5,560 nt of DNA from Methanobacteriota archaeon. GTDB taxonomy: Archaea; Thermoplasmatota; DTKX01; GCA-020343715. The notes below the pieces were generated by a model, which was not told the DNA's origin, made no database searches, and saw only the letters and a list, made by a program, of their open reading frames with translations. Made by a program: the position numbers and the translations under genes. This document shows positions 1 to 5,560 of the stretch, in pieces. Every line of letters starts with the position of its first letter. Within the stretch, counting starts at the first letter, position 1. The DNA is taken from NCBI GenBank assembly GCA_030597775.1, contig JAUVRF010000143.1, positions 1 through 5,560 of the forward strand, written 5' to 3'.

Positions 1-684
1 ATCGACATCCGTGCCCATGGCAAGGGCTTCGAGGAGTACTACCACCGGCTCAGGGAGAACTACCAGATCGAGTACATCCGAGGCCGGCCAGCCAAGGTGT
101 GGGAAAGGGGTGAGCACAACATCGTCATCCGGGCCGAGGAGACTCTCCTAAACCTGATAACCGAGCGCGAGTTCGACCTGGTCGTCCTGGCCGTGGGCCT
201 CATTCCCGCGAAAGGCACCGACCAGCTCGCCCAAATGCTCAACCTGTCCAAGAGCACCGACGGGTTCCTCCAGGAGGCACATCCCAAGCTCCGACCGGTG
301 GAGACCACCACGGGCGGCGTCTTCATAGCGGGGTGCGTCCAGGGACCCAAGGACATCCCCTCCTGCGTCGCCCAGGCCAGGGCCGCCGCCGCGGCCGCCG
401 CTGGACCTATCCTGAAGGGCGAGTACGCCATCGAACCACTGGTCGCCCTGGTCGACCAGGACAAATGCATGGGCTGCGGCCTGTGTGTCGAAGTGTGCCC
501 CTACGGGGCTCCCAGGCTCGTGGACCAGGAGGTCGGCCAGAAGGCGGAGATCCTCGAGGTGCTCTGCAGAGGTTGTGGCACTTGCGTGGCGGCCTGCCCC
601 TACCACGCCATCACCGCGGAGCAGTTCTCCGACGAGCAGCTGGAACATGAGCTGATGGCCGCGCTCCAGGTGGAGGTGAAGTAA
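1..684 (+). CDS. hdrA: HdrA, heterodisulfide reductase subunit A (flavin and Fe-S subunit), 3' part only
   Basis: The gene enters from the left edge in frame 1 and ends at TAA 682-684; 227 residues are visible and the start is outside the window. The fragment begins in the second half of the flavin (thioredoxin-reductase-like) domain: DIRAHGKGFEEYY at residues 2-14, LVVLAVGLIP near 60-69, and the flavin-contacting segment GGVFIAGCVQGPKDIP near 106-121. It ends in a C-terminal ferredoxin domain with two complete [4Fe-4S] motifs: Cys156, 159, 162, 166 (nt 466-498) and Cys189, 192, 195, 199 (nt 565-597), both CxxCGxCxxxCP. In HdrA complexes the flavin bifurcates electrons between the disulfide branch (HdrC/HdrB) and ferredoxin, and this domain is the usual contact region for MvhD/FlpD. 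hdrC follows after 1 nt. This copy is distinct in sequence from the long hdrA at 2672. The family call is secure; whether the missing part is a standard or a fused HdrA cannot be seen. Confidence 0.93.
   Translation: MDIRAHGKGFEEYYHRLRENYQIEYIRGRPAKVWERGEHNIVIRAEETLLNLITEREFDLVVLAVGLIPAKGTDQLAQMLNLSKSTDGFLQEAHPKLRPVETTTGGVFIAGCVQGPKDIPSCVAQARAAAAAAAGPILKGEYAIEPLVALVDQDKCMGCGLCVEVCPYGAPRLVDQEVGQKAEILEVLCRGCGTCVAACPYHAITAEQFSDEQLEHELMAALQVEVK
672..679 (+). promoter_or_regulatory. Ribosome binding site of hdrC
   Basis: GGAGGTGA is a full-strength Shine-Dalgarno sequence that lies inside the last codons of the upstream hdrA. It ends 6 nt before the ATG at 686, which fixes that start. The preceding stop (682-684) lies between the site and the start codon, so translation of the two genes is probably coupled. 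Confidence 0.85.
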
Positions 685-685
685 C

Positions 686-1273
686 ATGACCGGTGAGACC
701 GAGCAGACCTTCATCGGAGCCTCCAGGACGACCGTCGTCGAGGAGAAGGTGATCCTCGACGAGGAGTACGACCCGGGGTTCGCCGCCGAGATCGTCAAGT
801 ACGGCGGGCGCGACGTCAAGACCTGCCACCAGTGCGGGAACTGCACGGGTGTCTGCCCTTACAGCCTCAAGACCAAGTACAAGACGCGTAACATCATCAA
901 GATGTGCCAGCTGGGCCTCAAGAGCCTTGTGCTCCACACACCCTGGCTTTGTGCCACATGCTACCGTTGCTACGAGCACTGCCACGAGGACATCAACGCC
1001 GCGGAGGTCATGATCGCGCTGCGTCACATAGCCATCCGAGAGGGGAACATCCCCGATTTCATCGTCCGGGTGAGCAAGAACGTCGTCAAGTACGGCCAGA
1101 GCATCTCACCATCGCGAGAGGTGGAGGTGCTACGCGAGCAACTGGAGCTGGGACCACTGCCGTACGCCCGACCGAAGCATGCCAAGAACAACACCGAGAT
1201 CCAGCACATCATAAGGGCCACGAACTACGACGAGCTGATCCACATCAGTGCCAGGCCCGAGGAGGATGAGTGA
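686..1273 (+). CDS. hdrC: HdrC, heterodisulfide reductase subunit C ([4Fe-4S] electron-transfer subunit)
   Basis: A 195-residue soluble protein, close to the usual HdrC size, with no signal peptide or membrane helix. It carries electrons from HdrA to the catalytic subunit HdrB in the cytoplasm. Two cubane [4Fe-4S] motifs are seen: Cys47, 50, 53, 57 (CHQCGNCTGVCP) and Cys89, 92, 95, 99 (CATCYRCYEHCHED), with the PWLC lead-in (residues 86-89) typical of HdrC. The second motif ends in Cys-His where a Pro usually follows the last Cys; all four ligands are still present. The C-terminal region (about 110-195) is helical-looking, charged and without cysteines. The ATG at 686 was chosen because a GGAGGTGA site lies 6 nt upstream and the start sits 1 nt after the hdrA stop. 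hdrB follows after 1 nt, the common hdrC-hdrB order. The stop is TGA. A glycolate-oxidase/GlpC-type ferredoxin is less likely given HdrB next door. Confidence 0.95.
   Translation: MTGETEQTFIGASRTTVVEEKVILDEEYDPGFAAEIVKYGGRDVKTCHQCGNCTGVCPYSLKTKYKTRNIIKMCQLGLKSLVLHTPWLCATCYRCYEHCHEDINAAEVMIALRHIAIREGNIPDFIVRVSKNVVKYGQSISPSREVEVLREQLELGPLPYARPKHAKNNTEIQHIIRATNYDELIHISARPEEDE
1261..1265 (+). promoter_or_regulatory. Ribosome binding site of hdrB
   Basis: GAGGAGGATGAG around 1259-1270 has a GGAGG core at 1261-1265, 9 nt before the ATG at 1275. It decides the start: the in-frame ATG at 1266 touches the core, leaving no spacing, and the ATG at 1248 lies upstream of it inside hdrC. Confidence 0.7.
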
Positions 1274-1274
1274 C

Positions 1275-2198
1275 ATGACCTACGGACTCTTCATGGGATG
1301 CCTCGTCCCCAACCGTTACCCCGGCATCGAGTGGGCGACCGAGTACCTCCTCAACAAGAAGCAGCTCAACGTGCCCACTGAACGGATAGATGACTTCACC
1401 TGTTGCCCGGTCCCGGGCATCTTCTACTCCGCGGACAAGGATACCTGGCTGGCGCTGGCGGCACGCAACCTCGTGTTGGCCCAGGAGAACGAGAAGGAGA
1501 TCCTGACCATATGCAACGGATGCTACATGTCACTGCACAAGGCCGCCGAGAAGCTCCAGGACCCGAAGCAGCGGTCGAAGACGAACAAGGTGCTGAAGGG
1601 AGTGGGCAAGCGCTACGTCGGTGAGGAGATCCCGACCGATGGGCGTATCAAGCAGTACAGGCCCATCCAGATCAAGCACCTGGTCGAGATCCTCATCCAC
1701 GACGTGGGCCCCGAGAAGCTGGAAGAGAAGGTGGTCCATCCCCTCACGGACCTCCGGGTGGCCGTGCACTACGGTTGCCATTACCTACGCCCCTCCGAGA
1801 ACCACCAGATCGAGAATCCCAACCGACCCAGGTACATCGACGACATCGTCAAGGCGTGCGGCGCCAAGACGGTGGATTACGACGAGAAGCTCTCCTGCTG
1901 TGGTGCCGGCGGGGGCGTCCGTTCCCATGTCAAGGAGCTGGCCGACGCCCTCACCGAGGACAAGATAAAGAGCATCACCAAGGCAAGGGCCGATGTCATC
2001 GTGACCGGGTGCCCCTTCTGCCTGCTGCAGTTCGATACCGCCCAGTCATCGCTTCCAGGGGTCAACATCCCCGCCATCCACCTCTCGAGCTTCGTGGCCC
2101 TCGCCTTGGGGGCCGACCCGCTGTTCCTGGGCTTCGACCTGCACAACATCTCGGTCAATCCGCTGCTTCGGAAGCTGCGAAGGGGGGCGATAGCGTGA
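1275..2198 (+). CDS. hdrB: HdrB, heterodisulfide reductase subunit B (catalytic subunit, two CCG domains)
   Basis: A 307-residue protein and the disulfide-reducing subunit. In known HdrB, two cysteine-rich CCG domains each hold an unusual noncubane [4Fe-4S] cluster at the site where CoM-S-S-CoB is cleaved. Both CCG motifs are complete: Cys9 ... Cys43-Cys44 ... Cys80-x-x-Cys83 (gaps of 33 and 35 residues) and Cys168 ... Cys208-Cys209 ... Cys246-x-x-Cys249 (gaps of 39 and 36). The N-terminus MTYGLFMGCLVPNRYPG matches the normal HdrB start, so ATG 1275 is preferred over the in-frame ATGs at 1248 and 1266, which would add residues inside hdrC. It starts 1 nt after the hdrC stop and its own TGA overlaps the flpD start by 4 nt. 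Neighbours HdrC and FlpD point to a soluble HdrABC-FlpD complex rather than membrane HdrDE. Its substrate in this organism cannot be read from sequence: CoM-S-S-CoB if a methanogen or methane oxidiser, otherwise unknown. Confidence 0.96.
   Translation: MTYGLFMGCLVPNRYPGIEWATEYLLNKKQLNVPTERIDDFTCCPVPGIFYSADKDTWLALAARNLVLAQENEKEILTICNGCYMSLHKAAEKLQDPKQRSKTNKVLKGVGKRYVGEEIPTDGRIKQYRPIQIKHLVEILIHDVGPEKLEEKVVHPLTDLRVAVHYGCHYLRPSENHQIENPNRPRYIDDIVKACGAKTVDYDEKLSCCGAGGGVRSHVKELADALTEDKIKSITKARADVIVTGCPFCLLQFDTAQSSLPGVNIPAIHLSSFVALALGADPLFLGFDLHNISVNPLLRKLRRGAIA
2182..2190 (+). promoter_or_regulatory. Weak ribosome-binding-like stretch before flpD
   Basis: GGGGGGCGA lies 4 nt before the GTG at 2195. 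It resembles GGAGGTGA with two changes and is clearly poorer than the sites before hdrC and the long hdrA. With the 4-nt GTGA overlap of hdrB and flpD, initiation of flpD probably relies on ribosomes finishing hdrB. Confidence 0.4.
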
Positions 2199-2671
2199 TC
2201 CCAATCGCGGAAGGGTCAGGAGGGAAGAAGGCCGCCACCGTCGAGGGGTTCGACCCGAGGGTGATAATCTTCGCTTGTAACTGGTGCTCGTACTCGGGCG
2301 CCGATCTGGCCGGCACCTCCCGATACCAGTATTCCCCCAATGTGCGCATCATCCGCGTCATGTGCTCGGGTCGTGTGGACCCCAGCCTCATCCTGAAGGC
2401 GCTGCGGAACGGCGCCGACGGAGTGATGGTCACGGGTTGCCATCCTGCAGACTGCCATTACATCAGCGGGAACCAGAAGGCCGAGGTCCGGGTATCCTTC
2501 CTCAAGCGCTTCCTTCCCCATGTGGGCATCGACCCCCGGAGGCTCAGCCTGGAGTGGATCTCCGGGCCAGAGGGCGAGCTGTTCGCCCGGATCGCCACCA
2601 CCTTCACAGAGGAGATCCGGGAACTTGGACCCAACCCCCTGACCGGGGACGACATGCCGGAGGTGAGGTAG
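2195..2671 (+). CDS. mvhD: FlpD/MvhD family [2Fe-2S] electron-transfer subunit
   Basis: A 158-residue protein of the MvhD/FlpD family (delta subunit of methyl-viologen-reducing hydrogenase). It carries a [2Fe-2S] cluster and passes electrons from a partner hydrogenase, formate dehydrogenase or similar enzyme to HdrA. Family marks: CNWCSYSGADLAG from Cys28, RVMCSGRVDP around Cys57, and GADGVMVTGCHPADCHY with Cys82 and Cys87. That gives five conserved-type cysteines and no others. The start is taken as GTG 2195, overlapping the hdrB stop as GTGA. It gives 27 residues before the first Cys, a little longer than usual; the next in-frame GTG (2261) would leave only five. The frame stays open far upstream inside hdrB, but that part reads as an Arg/Pro-rich shadow. 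The stop is TAG (2669-2671), immediately followed by the ATG of the next gene in the same frame. Both names, flpD and mvhD, are used; the partner enzyme is not in the window, so the choice is arbitrary. Confidence 0.93.
   Translation: MIPIAEGSGGKKAATVEGFDPRVIIFACNWCSYSGADLAGTSRYQYSPNVRIIRVMCSGRVDPSLILKALRNGADGVMVTGCHPADCHYISGNQKAEVRVSFLKRFLPHVGIDPRRLSLEWISGPEGELFARIATTFTEEIRELGPNPLTGDDMPEVR
2659..2666 (+). promoter_or_regulatory. Ribosome binding site of the long hdrA
   Basis: GGAGGTGA, identical to the hdrC site, lies inside the last codons of flpD and ends 5 nt before ATG 2672. It fixes that start, makes the in-frame ATG at codon 10 unlikely, and argues that HdrA is made by its own initiation rather than only by read-through of the TAG at 2669-2671. 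Confidence 0.85.
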
Positions 2672-2674
2672 ATG
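2669..2674 (+). other. In-frame amber junction between flpD and hdrA (TAG-ATG)
   Basis: The flpD stop TAG is followed with no spacer by the hdrA ATG, and both genes are in the same frame (frame 2 of the window). Sense reading of this single codon would join the 158-residue FlpD to the HdrA protein. The strong ribosome site at 2659-2666 supports separate initiation as the default. The arrangement is seen directly; any read-through is speculative. Confidence 0.6.
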
Positions 2675-5560
2675 GCGGACAAGGCGATAGGGGCTGTGAT
2701 GATTGTCGGCGGGGGTATCGCTGGCATCCAAGCGGCCCTCGACCTGGCCGATGGTGGCTTCAGGGTCTATGTCATCGAGCGCAGCCCCTCCATCGGGGGT
2801 GTGATGGCGCAATTGGACAAGACCTTCCCGACCAACGACTGCTCGATGTGCATCCTGGCCCCGAAACTGGTGGACGCAGGAAGACATCCCAACATCGAGC
2901 TCAAGATCCTTTCCGAGGTGACGGGGTTCAAGGGCAAGCCTGGCAATTTCAAGGTGGAGATAACCCGGAAGACCCTCTCCGTCGACCTGGACAAGTGCAC
3001 GGGCTGTGGCGAGTGCGCCGACATATGCCCTGTGGAGGGGACGAACCCCTTCGACGAGAACCTTGGGGTCAGGAAGGCGATCTACGTGCCCTTCCCCCAA
3101 GCTGTACCCCTGGTCTACACGATCGACAGGAGCATGTGCATCGGCTGCGGTGAGTGCGAGAGGTTCTGCGGGCCCAACGCCATCGTGTACGACATGGAGG
3201 AGACGGTCACGGAGTCCATCAAGGTGGGCGCTGTCATCCTGGCCCCTGGCTTCGAGGAGTTCGACCCGTCGAAGCTCAGCGCCTACGGATATAAGGATTA
3301 CCCCAACGTGGTCACCTCCATCGAGTTCGAGCGAATGATGAGCGCCTCGGGCCCAACGGGCGGGCACATCCTCAGTCCATGGGACGGCAGGATACCTGAG
3401 AAGGTGGCCTTCCTACACTGCATCGGTTCACGCGACAGCAGCCTTGGCATCACCTACTGCTCCTCCGTCTGCTGCATGTACTCCCTCAAGGAGGCAATCA
3501 TCGCCCAGGAGCACACACCGGGCCTCAAGACCCACCTGTTCGCTATGGACTTCCGCGCGGTGGGTAAACAGTTCGAGGATTACAGGATCCGCGCCGAGAA
3601 TGAGCTGGGCATCAAGATCACGAAGAACAACCGCATCGGCTCGATCGAGGAGGACCCCATCACCCGGAAGCTCACGGTCAGGTACATCGAGGGGGACCAT
3701 ATATTGGACGAGGAGTTCGACATGGTCGTGCTCAGCGTCGGCCTGCGTCCCCCCATAAACGGCGACTACCTGGCACGCACCTTCGGGGTGGAGCTCAACA
3801 AGCATGGGTTCACCGCCCACTCCACGTTCAAGCCCCTCGAGACCAACGTCCCCGGGGTCTTCGTGGCCGGAGCCTTCAGATCGCCCAAGGACATCCCTGA
3901 CACGGTGGCCGAGGCTTCCGGGGCCGCAGCCCTGGCCGCTGCGGTCGTGGTGGAGGGTCGAGGCGACCTCGTCACCGAGGTCGAGTACCCCGAGGAACGG
4001 GATGTCGAGGGCCAGGAGCCCCGCATCGGCGTCTTCGTGTGCCACTGCGGCACCAACATCGGTGGTGTCGTCGACGTGCCCGCCGTCGTCAAGTACGCCC
4101 GGGACCTTCCTGGAGTGGTCTTTGCCGATGACAACCTCTACACCTGCTCGGCGGATACCAACAAGTACATCGCGAACATGATCAAGGACCACGACCTCAA
4201 CCGCGTCATCGTGGCATCGTGCACGCCCCGCACCCACGAACCCCTGTTCCGGCAGACGCTCAGGGAGGCCGGCCTCAACCCCTACCTTTTCGAGATGGCC
4301 AACATCCGGGACCACTGCTCGTGGATCCACATGCACGAACCGAACGAGGCCACCGAGAAGTCCAAGGACCTAGTGCGCATGACCGTTGCGAAGGCCCGAC
4401 TGCTGGAGCCACTCACCAAGCCCCGTATCCCCATCACGCCAAGGGCGATGGTGATCGGCGGGGGACTTTCAGGCATGACCGCGGCCCTGGAGATCTCGGA
4501 GCAGGGTTTCGAGGTGGACCTGATCGAGAAGACCAACGCCCTTGGTGGCAACCTGCGGAGGGTGACCCACAGCATATCCGGCGAGAAGCCCCAGGACATC
4601 CTCAAGGAGACCATCGCTGCGATCAACGAAAGGAAGCTCATAACCCTCCACACGGGCACCGAGATCGAGACCCTGACCGGGTACATGGGGAACTTCGACG
4701 TGACCCTCAAGGACGGTGCCGTACTGAAGGTGGGGGCCATCGTGGTCGCCAGCGGCGCCATCGAGTACAAGCCAACGGAGTACTACTACGGCAAGAACCC
4801 AAATGTCATCACCCAGCTGGAGCTGGAGGAGGAGATGACAAAGGGCGCCTTCGCCCCCAAGAACGTGATCATAATCCAATGTGTCGGGGCCCGCGATGAG
4901 AACCATCATAACTGCAGCCGCATCTGCTGCACCACGTCGATGAAGAACGCCATCGCGCTCAAGAAGGCCAACCCGAACACCAACGTCTACATCATCTACA
5001 AGGACATTCGGACCTACGGCTTCAACGAGGACTCGTACCTTGAGGCGGCCCGGCTTGGGGTCGTCTTCGCCCGCTACAGCGACGAGTCGAAGCCCAGGCT
5101 CTCGTACACCAAGAAGGGCCTGGTCTTCCGCGTCCTTGACCGGTTCACCGACACCGAGATCACCATCGCCCCGGACCTGGTGGTCCTCAACGCTGCAACC
5201 CACCCCGACCCGAAGAACAAGGTGCTGGCCGGGTTGCTCAAGGTACCCCTCACCCGGGAGGGGTACTTCCTTGAGGCCCACATGAAGCTGCGTCCCGTGG
5301 AATTCGCCACGGACGGCATCTTCGCATGCGGCCTGGCACTGGGCCCGAAGTTCATCAGCGAGTCCATCAACCAGGCGACTGCGGCGGCAGGAAAGGCGGC
5401 GGCGGTGCTCTCCAAGGAGTTCGCCGAGGCCGAGGCAAACACCGCCGAGGTGGATAGCGAGATCTGCACCGGCTGCGGTACCTGCATCCAGGTGTGCCCG
5501 TACAGTGCCATCGAGCGGGGCGAGGACCGCAAGGCGGTGGTGAACGCCGTCCTATGCAAA
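2672..5560 (+). CDS. hdrA: Double-module (fused) HdrA-like flavin/Fe-S protein, 3' end cut by the window
   Basis: Open for 963 codons to the window edge with no stop, far longer than a standard HdrA (about 650 residues). Module 1 (residues 1-429) has the flavin-binding GGGIAG at 13-18 with Glu36, the HdrA signature NDCSMCILAPK (55-65), an inserted ferredoxin with Cys109, 112, 115, 119 and Cys156, 159, 162, 166, then GSRD, YCSSVCCMY (262-270) and GVFVAGAFRSPKDIP (395-409). An acidic linker (about 430-449) follows. Module 2 has the HdrA N-terminal domain (VCHCG 456-460, Cys492, SCTPRTHEP 516-524, Cys549), a second GGGLSG (596-601) with Glu619, CVGARD (737-742), NCSRICC (747-753), and a C-terminal ferredoxin with Cys932, 935, 938, 942. 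The window ends at what should be the first Cys (962) of the last cluster, so perhaps a few dozen residues are missing. It is expected to be the bifurcating core receiving electrons from FlpD. A QmoB-like protein was considered, but QmoB carries an MvhD domain of its own; here FlpD is separate. Confidence 0.94.
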   Translation, partial: MADKAIGAVMIVGGGIAGIQAALDLADGGFRVYVIERSPSIGGVMAQLDKTFPTNDCSMCILAPKLVDAGRHPNIELKILSEVTGFKGKPGNFKVEITRKTLSVDLDKCTGCGECADICPVEGTNPFDENLGVRKAIYVPFPQAVPLVYTIDRSMCIGCGECERFCGPNAIVYDMEETVTESIKVGAVILAPGFEEFDPSKLSAYGYKDYPNVVTSIEFERMMSASGPTGGHILSPWDGRIPEKVAFLHCIGSRDSSLGITYCSSVCCMYSLKEAIIAQEHTPGLKTHLFAMDFRAVGKQFEDYRIRAENELGIKITKNNRIGSIEEDPITRKLTVRYIEGDHILDEEFDMVVLSVGLRPPINGDYLARTFGVELNKHGFTAHSTFKPLETNVPGVFVAGAFRSPKDIPDTVAEASGAAALAAAVVVEGRGDLVTEVEYPEERDVEGQEPRIGVFVCHCGTNIGGVVDVPAVVKYARDLPGVVFADDNLYTCSADTNKYIANMIKDHDLNRVIVASCTPRTHEPLFRQTLREAGLNPYLFEMANIRDHCSWIHMHEPNEATEKSKDLVRMTVAKARLLEPLTKPRIPITPRAMVIGGGLSGMTAALEISEQGFEVDLIEKTNALGGNLRRVTHSISGEKPQDILKETIAAINERKLITLHTGTEIETLTGYMGNFDVTLKDGAVLKVGAIVVASGAIEYKPTEYYYGKNPNVITQLELEEEMTKGAFAPKNVIIIQCVGARDENHHNCSRICCTTSMKNAIALKKANPNTNVYIIYKDIRTYGFNEDSYLEAARLGVVFARYSDESKPRLSYTKKGLVFRVLDRFTDTEITIAPDLVVLNAATHPDPKNKVLAGLLKVPLTREGYFLEAHMKLRPVEFATDGIFACGLALGPKFISESINQATAAAGKAAAVLSKEFAEAEANTAEVDSEICTGCGTCIQVCPYSAIERGEDRKAVVNAVLCK

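Noticed and set aside
376..411. GCC/GCG run encoding seven alanines in the left hdrA, looking like a simple repeat.
   Set aside because: HdrA proteins normally have an Ala-rich helix directly after the PKDIP motif; the codons are mixed and it is ordinary coding sequence.
1248..1274. Longer hdrB start at ATG 1248 or ATG 1266.
   Set aside because: Both would overlap hdrC, and neither has a properly spaced ribosome site. HdrB proteins begin close to the first CCG cysteine as MTYGLFMGC does from 1275.
1775..2194. Upstream part of the long open frame that ends with flpD, giving a 298-residue reading from an ATG at 1775.
   Set aside because: It lies wholly inside hdrB, whose CCG motifs are intact there, and reads as Arg/Pro-rich low-complexity sequence. 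Only the part from 2195 on resembles a protein family.
2216..3367. Long minus-strand open frame (383 residues) opposite flpD and hdrA.
   Set aside because: Typical antisense shadow of GC-rich genes: rich in His, Asp, Gly and Val with no recognisable motif, and the plus strand there encodes clear FlpD and HdrA.
3428..4336. Minus-strand open frame of 302 residues opposite the fused hdrA.
   Set aside because: Shadow of the hdrA codons; no family motif, and the coding signal on the plus strand is continuous.
4469..5281. Minus-strand open frame of 270 residues opposite module 2 of hdrA.
   Set aside because: Same shadow pattern; the plus strand carries conserved HdrA motifs throughout.
2672..5560. 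Possible QmoA/QmoB-type subunit rather than HdrA.
   Set aside because: The flanking hdrC, hdrB with two CCG domains and separate flpD, and the HdrA N-terminal domain inside module 2, fit a cytoplasmic Hdr complex. No Qmo or sulfate-reduction gene is visible.
1..5560. Search by eye for tRNA/rRNA genes, CRISPR arrays, insertion sequences, inverted-repeat terminators and promoters.
   Set aside because: The window is coding almost end to end on the plus strand with gaps of at most one base; no such structure was seen.

Overview
The window is one tightly packed, plus-strand gene cluster for a soluble heterodisulfide reductase (Hdr) type electron-bifurcating complex. It has no non-coding stretch longer than one base. 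The order is: 3' end of an hdrA gene (1-684), hdrC (686-1273), hdrB (1275-2198), a flpD/mvhD gene (2195-2671) and a long, double-module hdrA (2672 to beyond 5560). The junctions are +1 nt, +1 nt, a 4-nt overlap and 0 nt, so this is almost certainly one transcription unit. No promoter or terminator lies inside the window; both should be outside it.

How the parts should work together, from what is known of HdrABC-MvhADG complexes: a partner dehydrogenase (hydrogenase, formate dehydrogenase or F420-type enzyme, none encoded here) passes electrons to the [2Fe-2S] protein FlpD/MvhD. HdrA splits electron pairs at its flavin. One branch goes through HdrC to the two noncubane [4Fe-4S] clusters of HdrB, which reduce a disulfide. 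The other goes through HdrA ferredoxin domains to low-potential ferredoxin. All cluster-binding motifs of HdrC and HdrB are intact, so the complex looks functional. The actual disulfide (CoM-S-S-CoB or another) cannot be told from this window.

The two points most worth attention are both in the last gene. (1) It is a fusion of two HdrA-like halves. The first half keeps the flavin domain with the inserted two-cluster ferredoxin. The second half keeps the HdrA N-terminal cysteine domain, a second flavin-type domain without the insert, and the C-terminal ferredoxin. The Fe-S parts therefore add up to about one HdrA while the flavin domain is present twice. (2) flpD ends in TAG directly followed by the ATG of this hdrA in the same reading frame, so one amber codon is all that separates FlpD and HdrA.

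Organism: an anaerobe with GC-rich DNA (roughly 60% by eye). Strong GGAGGTGA ribosome sites, frequent AGG arginine codons and the hdr gene set fit an archaeon (methanogen or relative, possibly Thermoplasmatota/Methanomassiliicoccales-like). Anaerobic bacteria such as sulfate reducers or Chloroflexota also carry long HdrA proteins and cannot be excluded. This placement is inference only.
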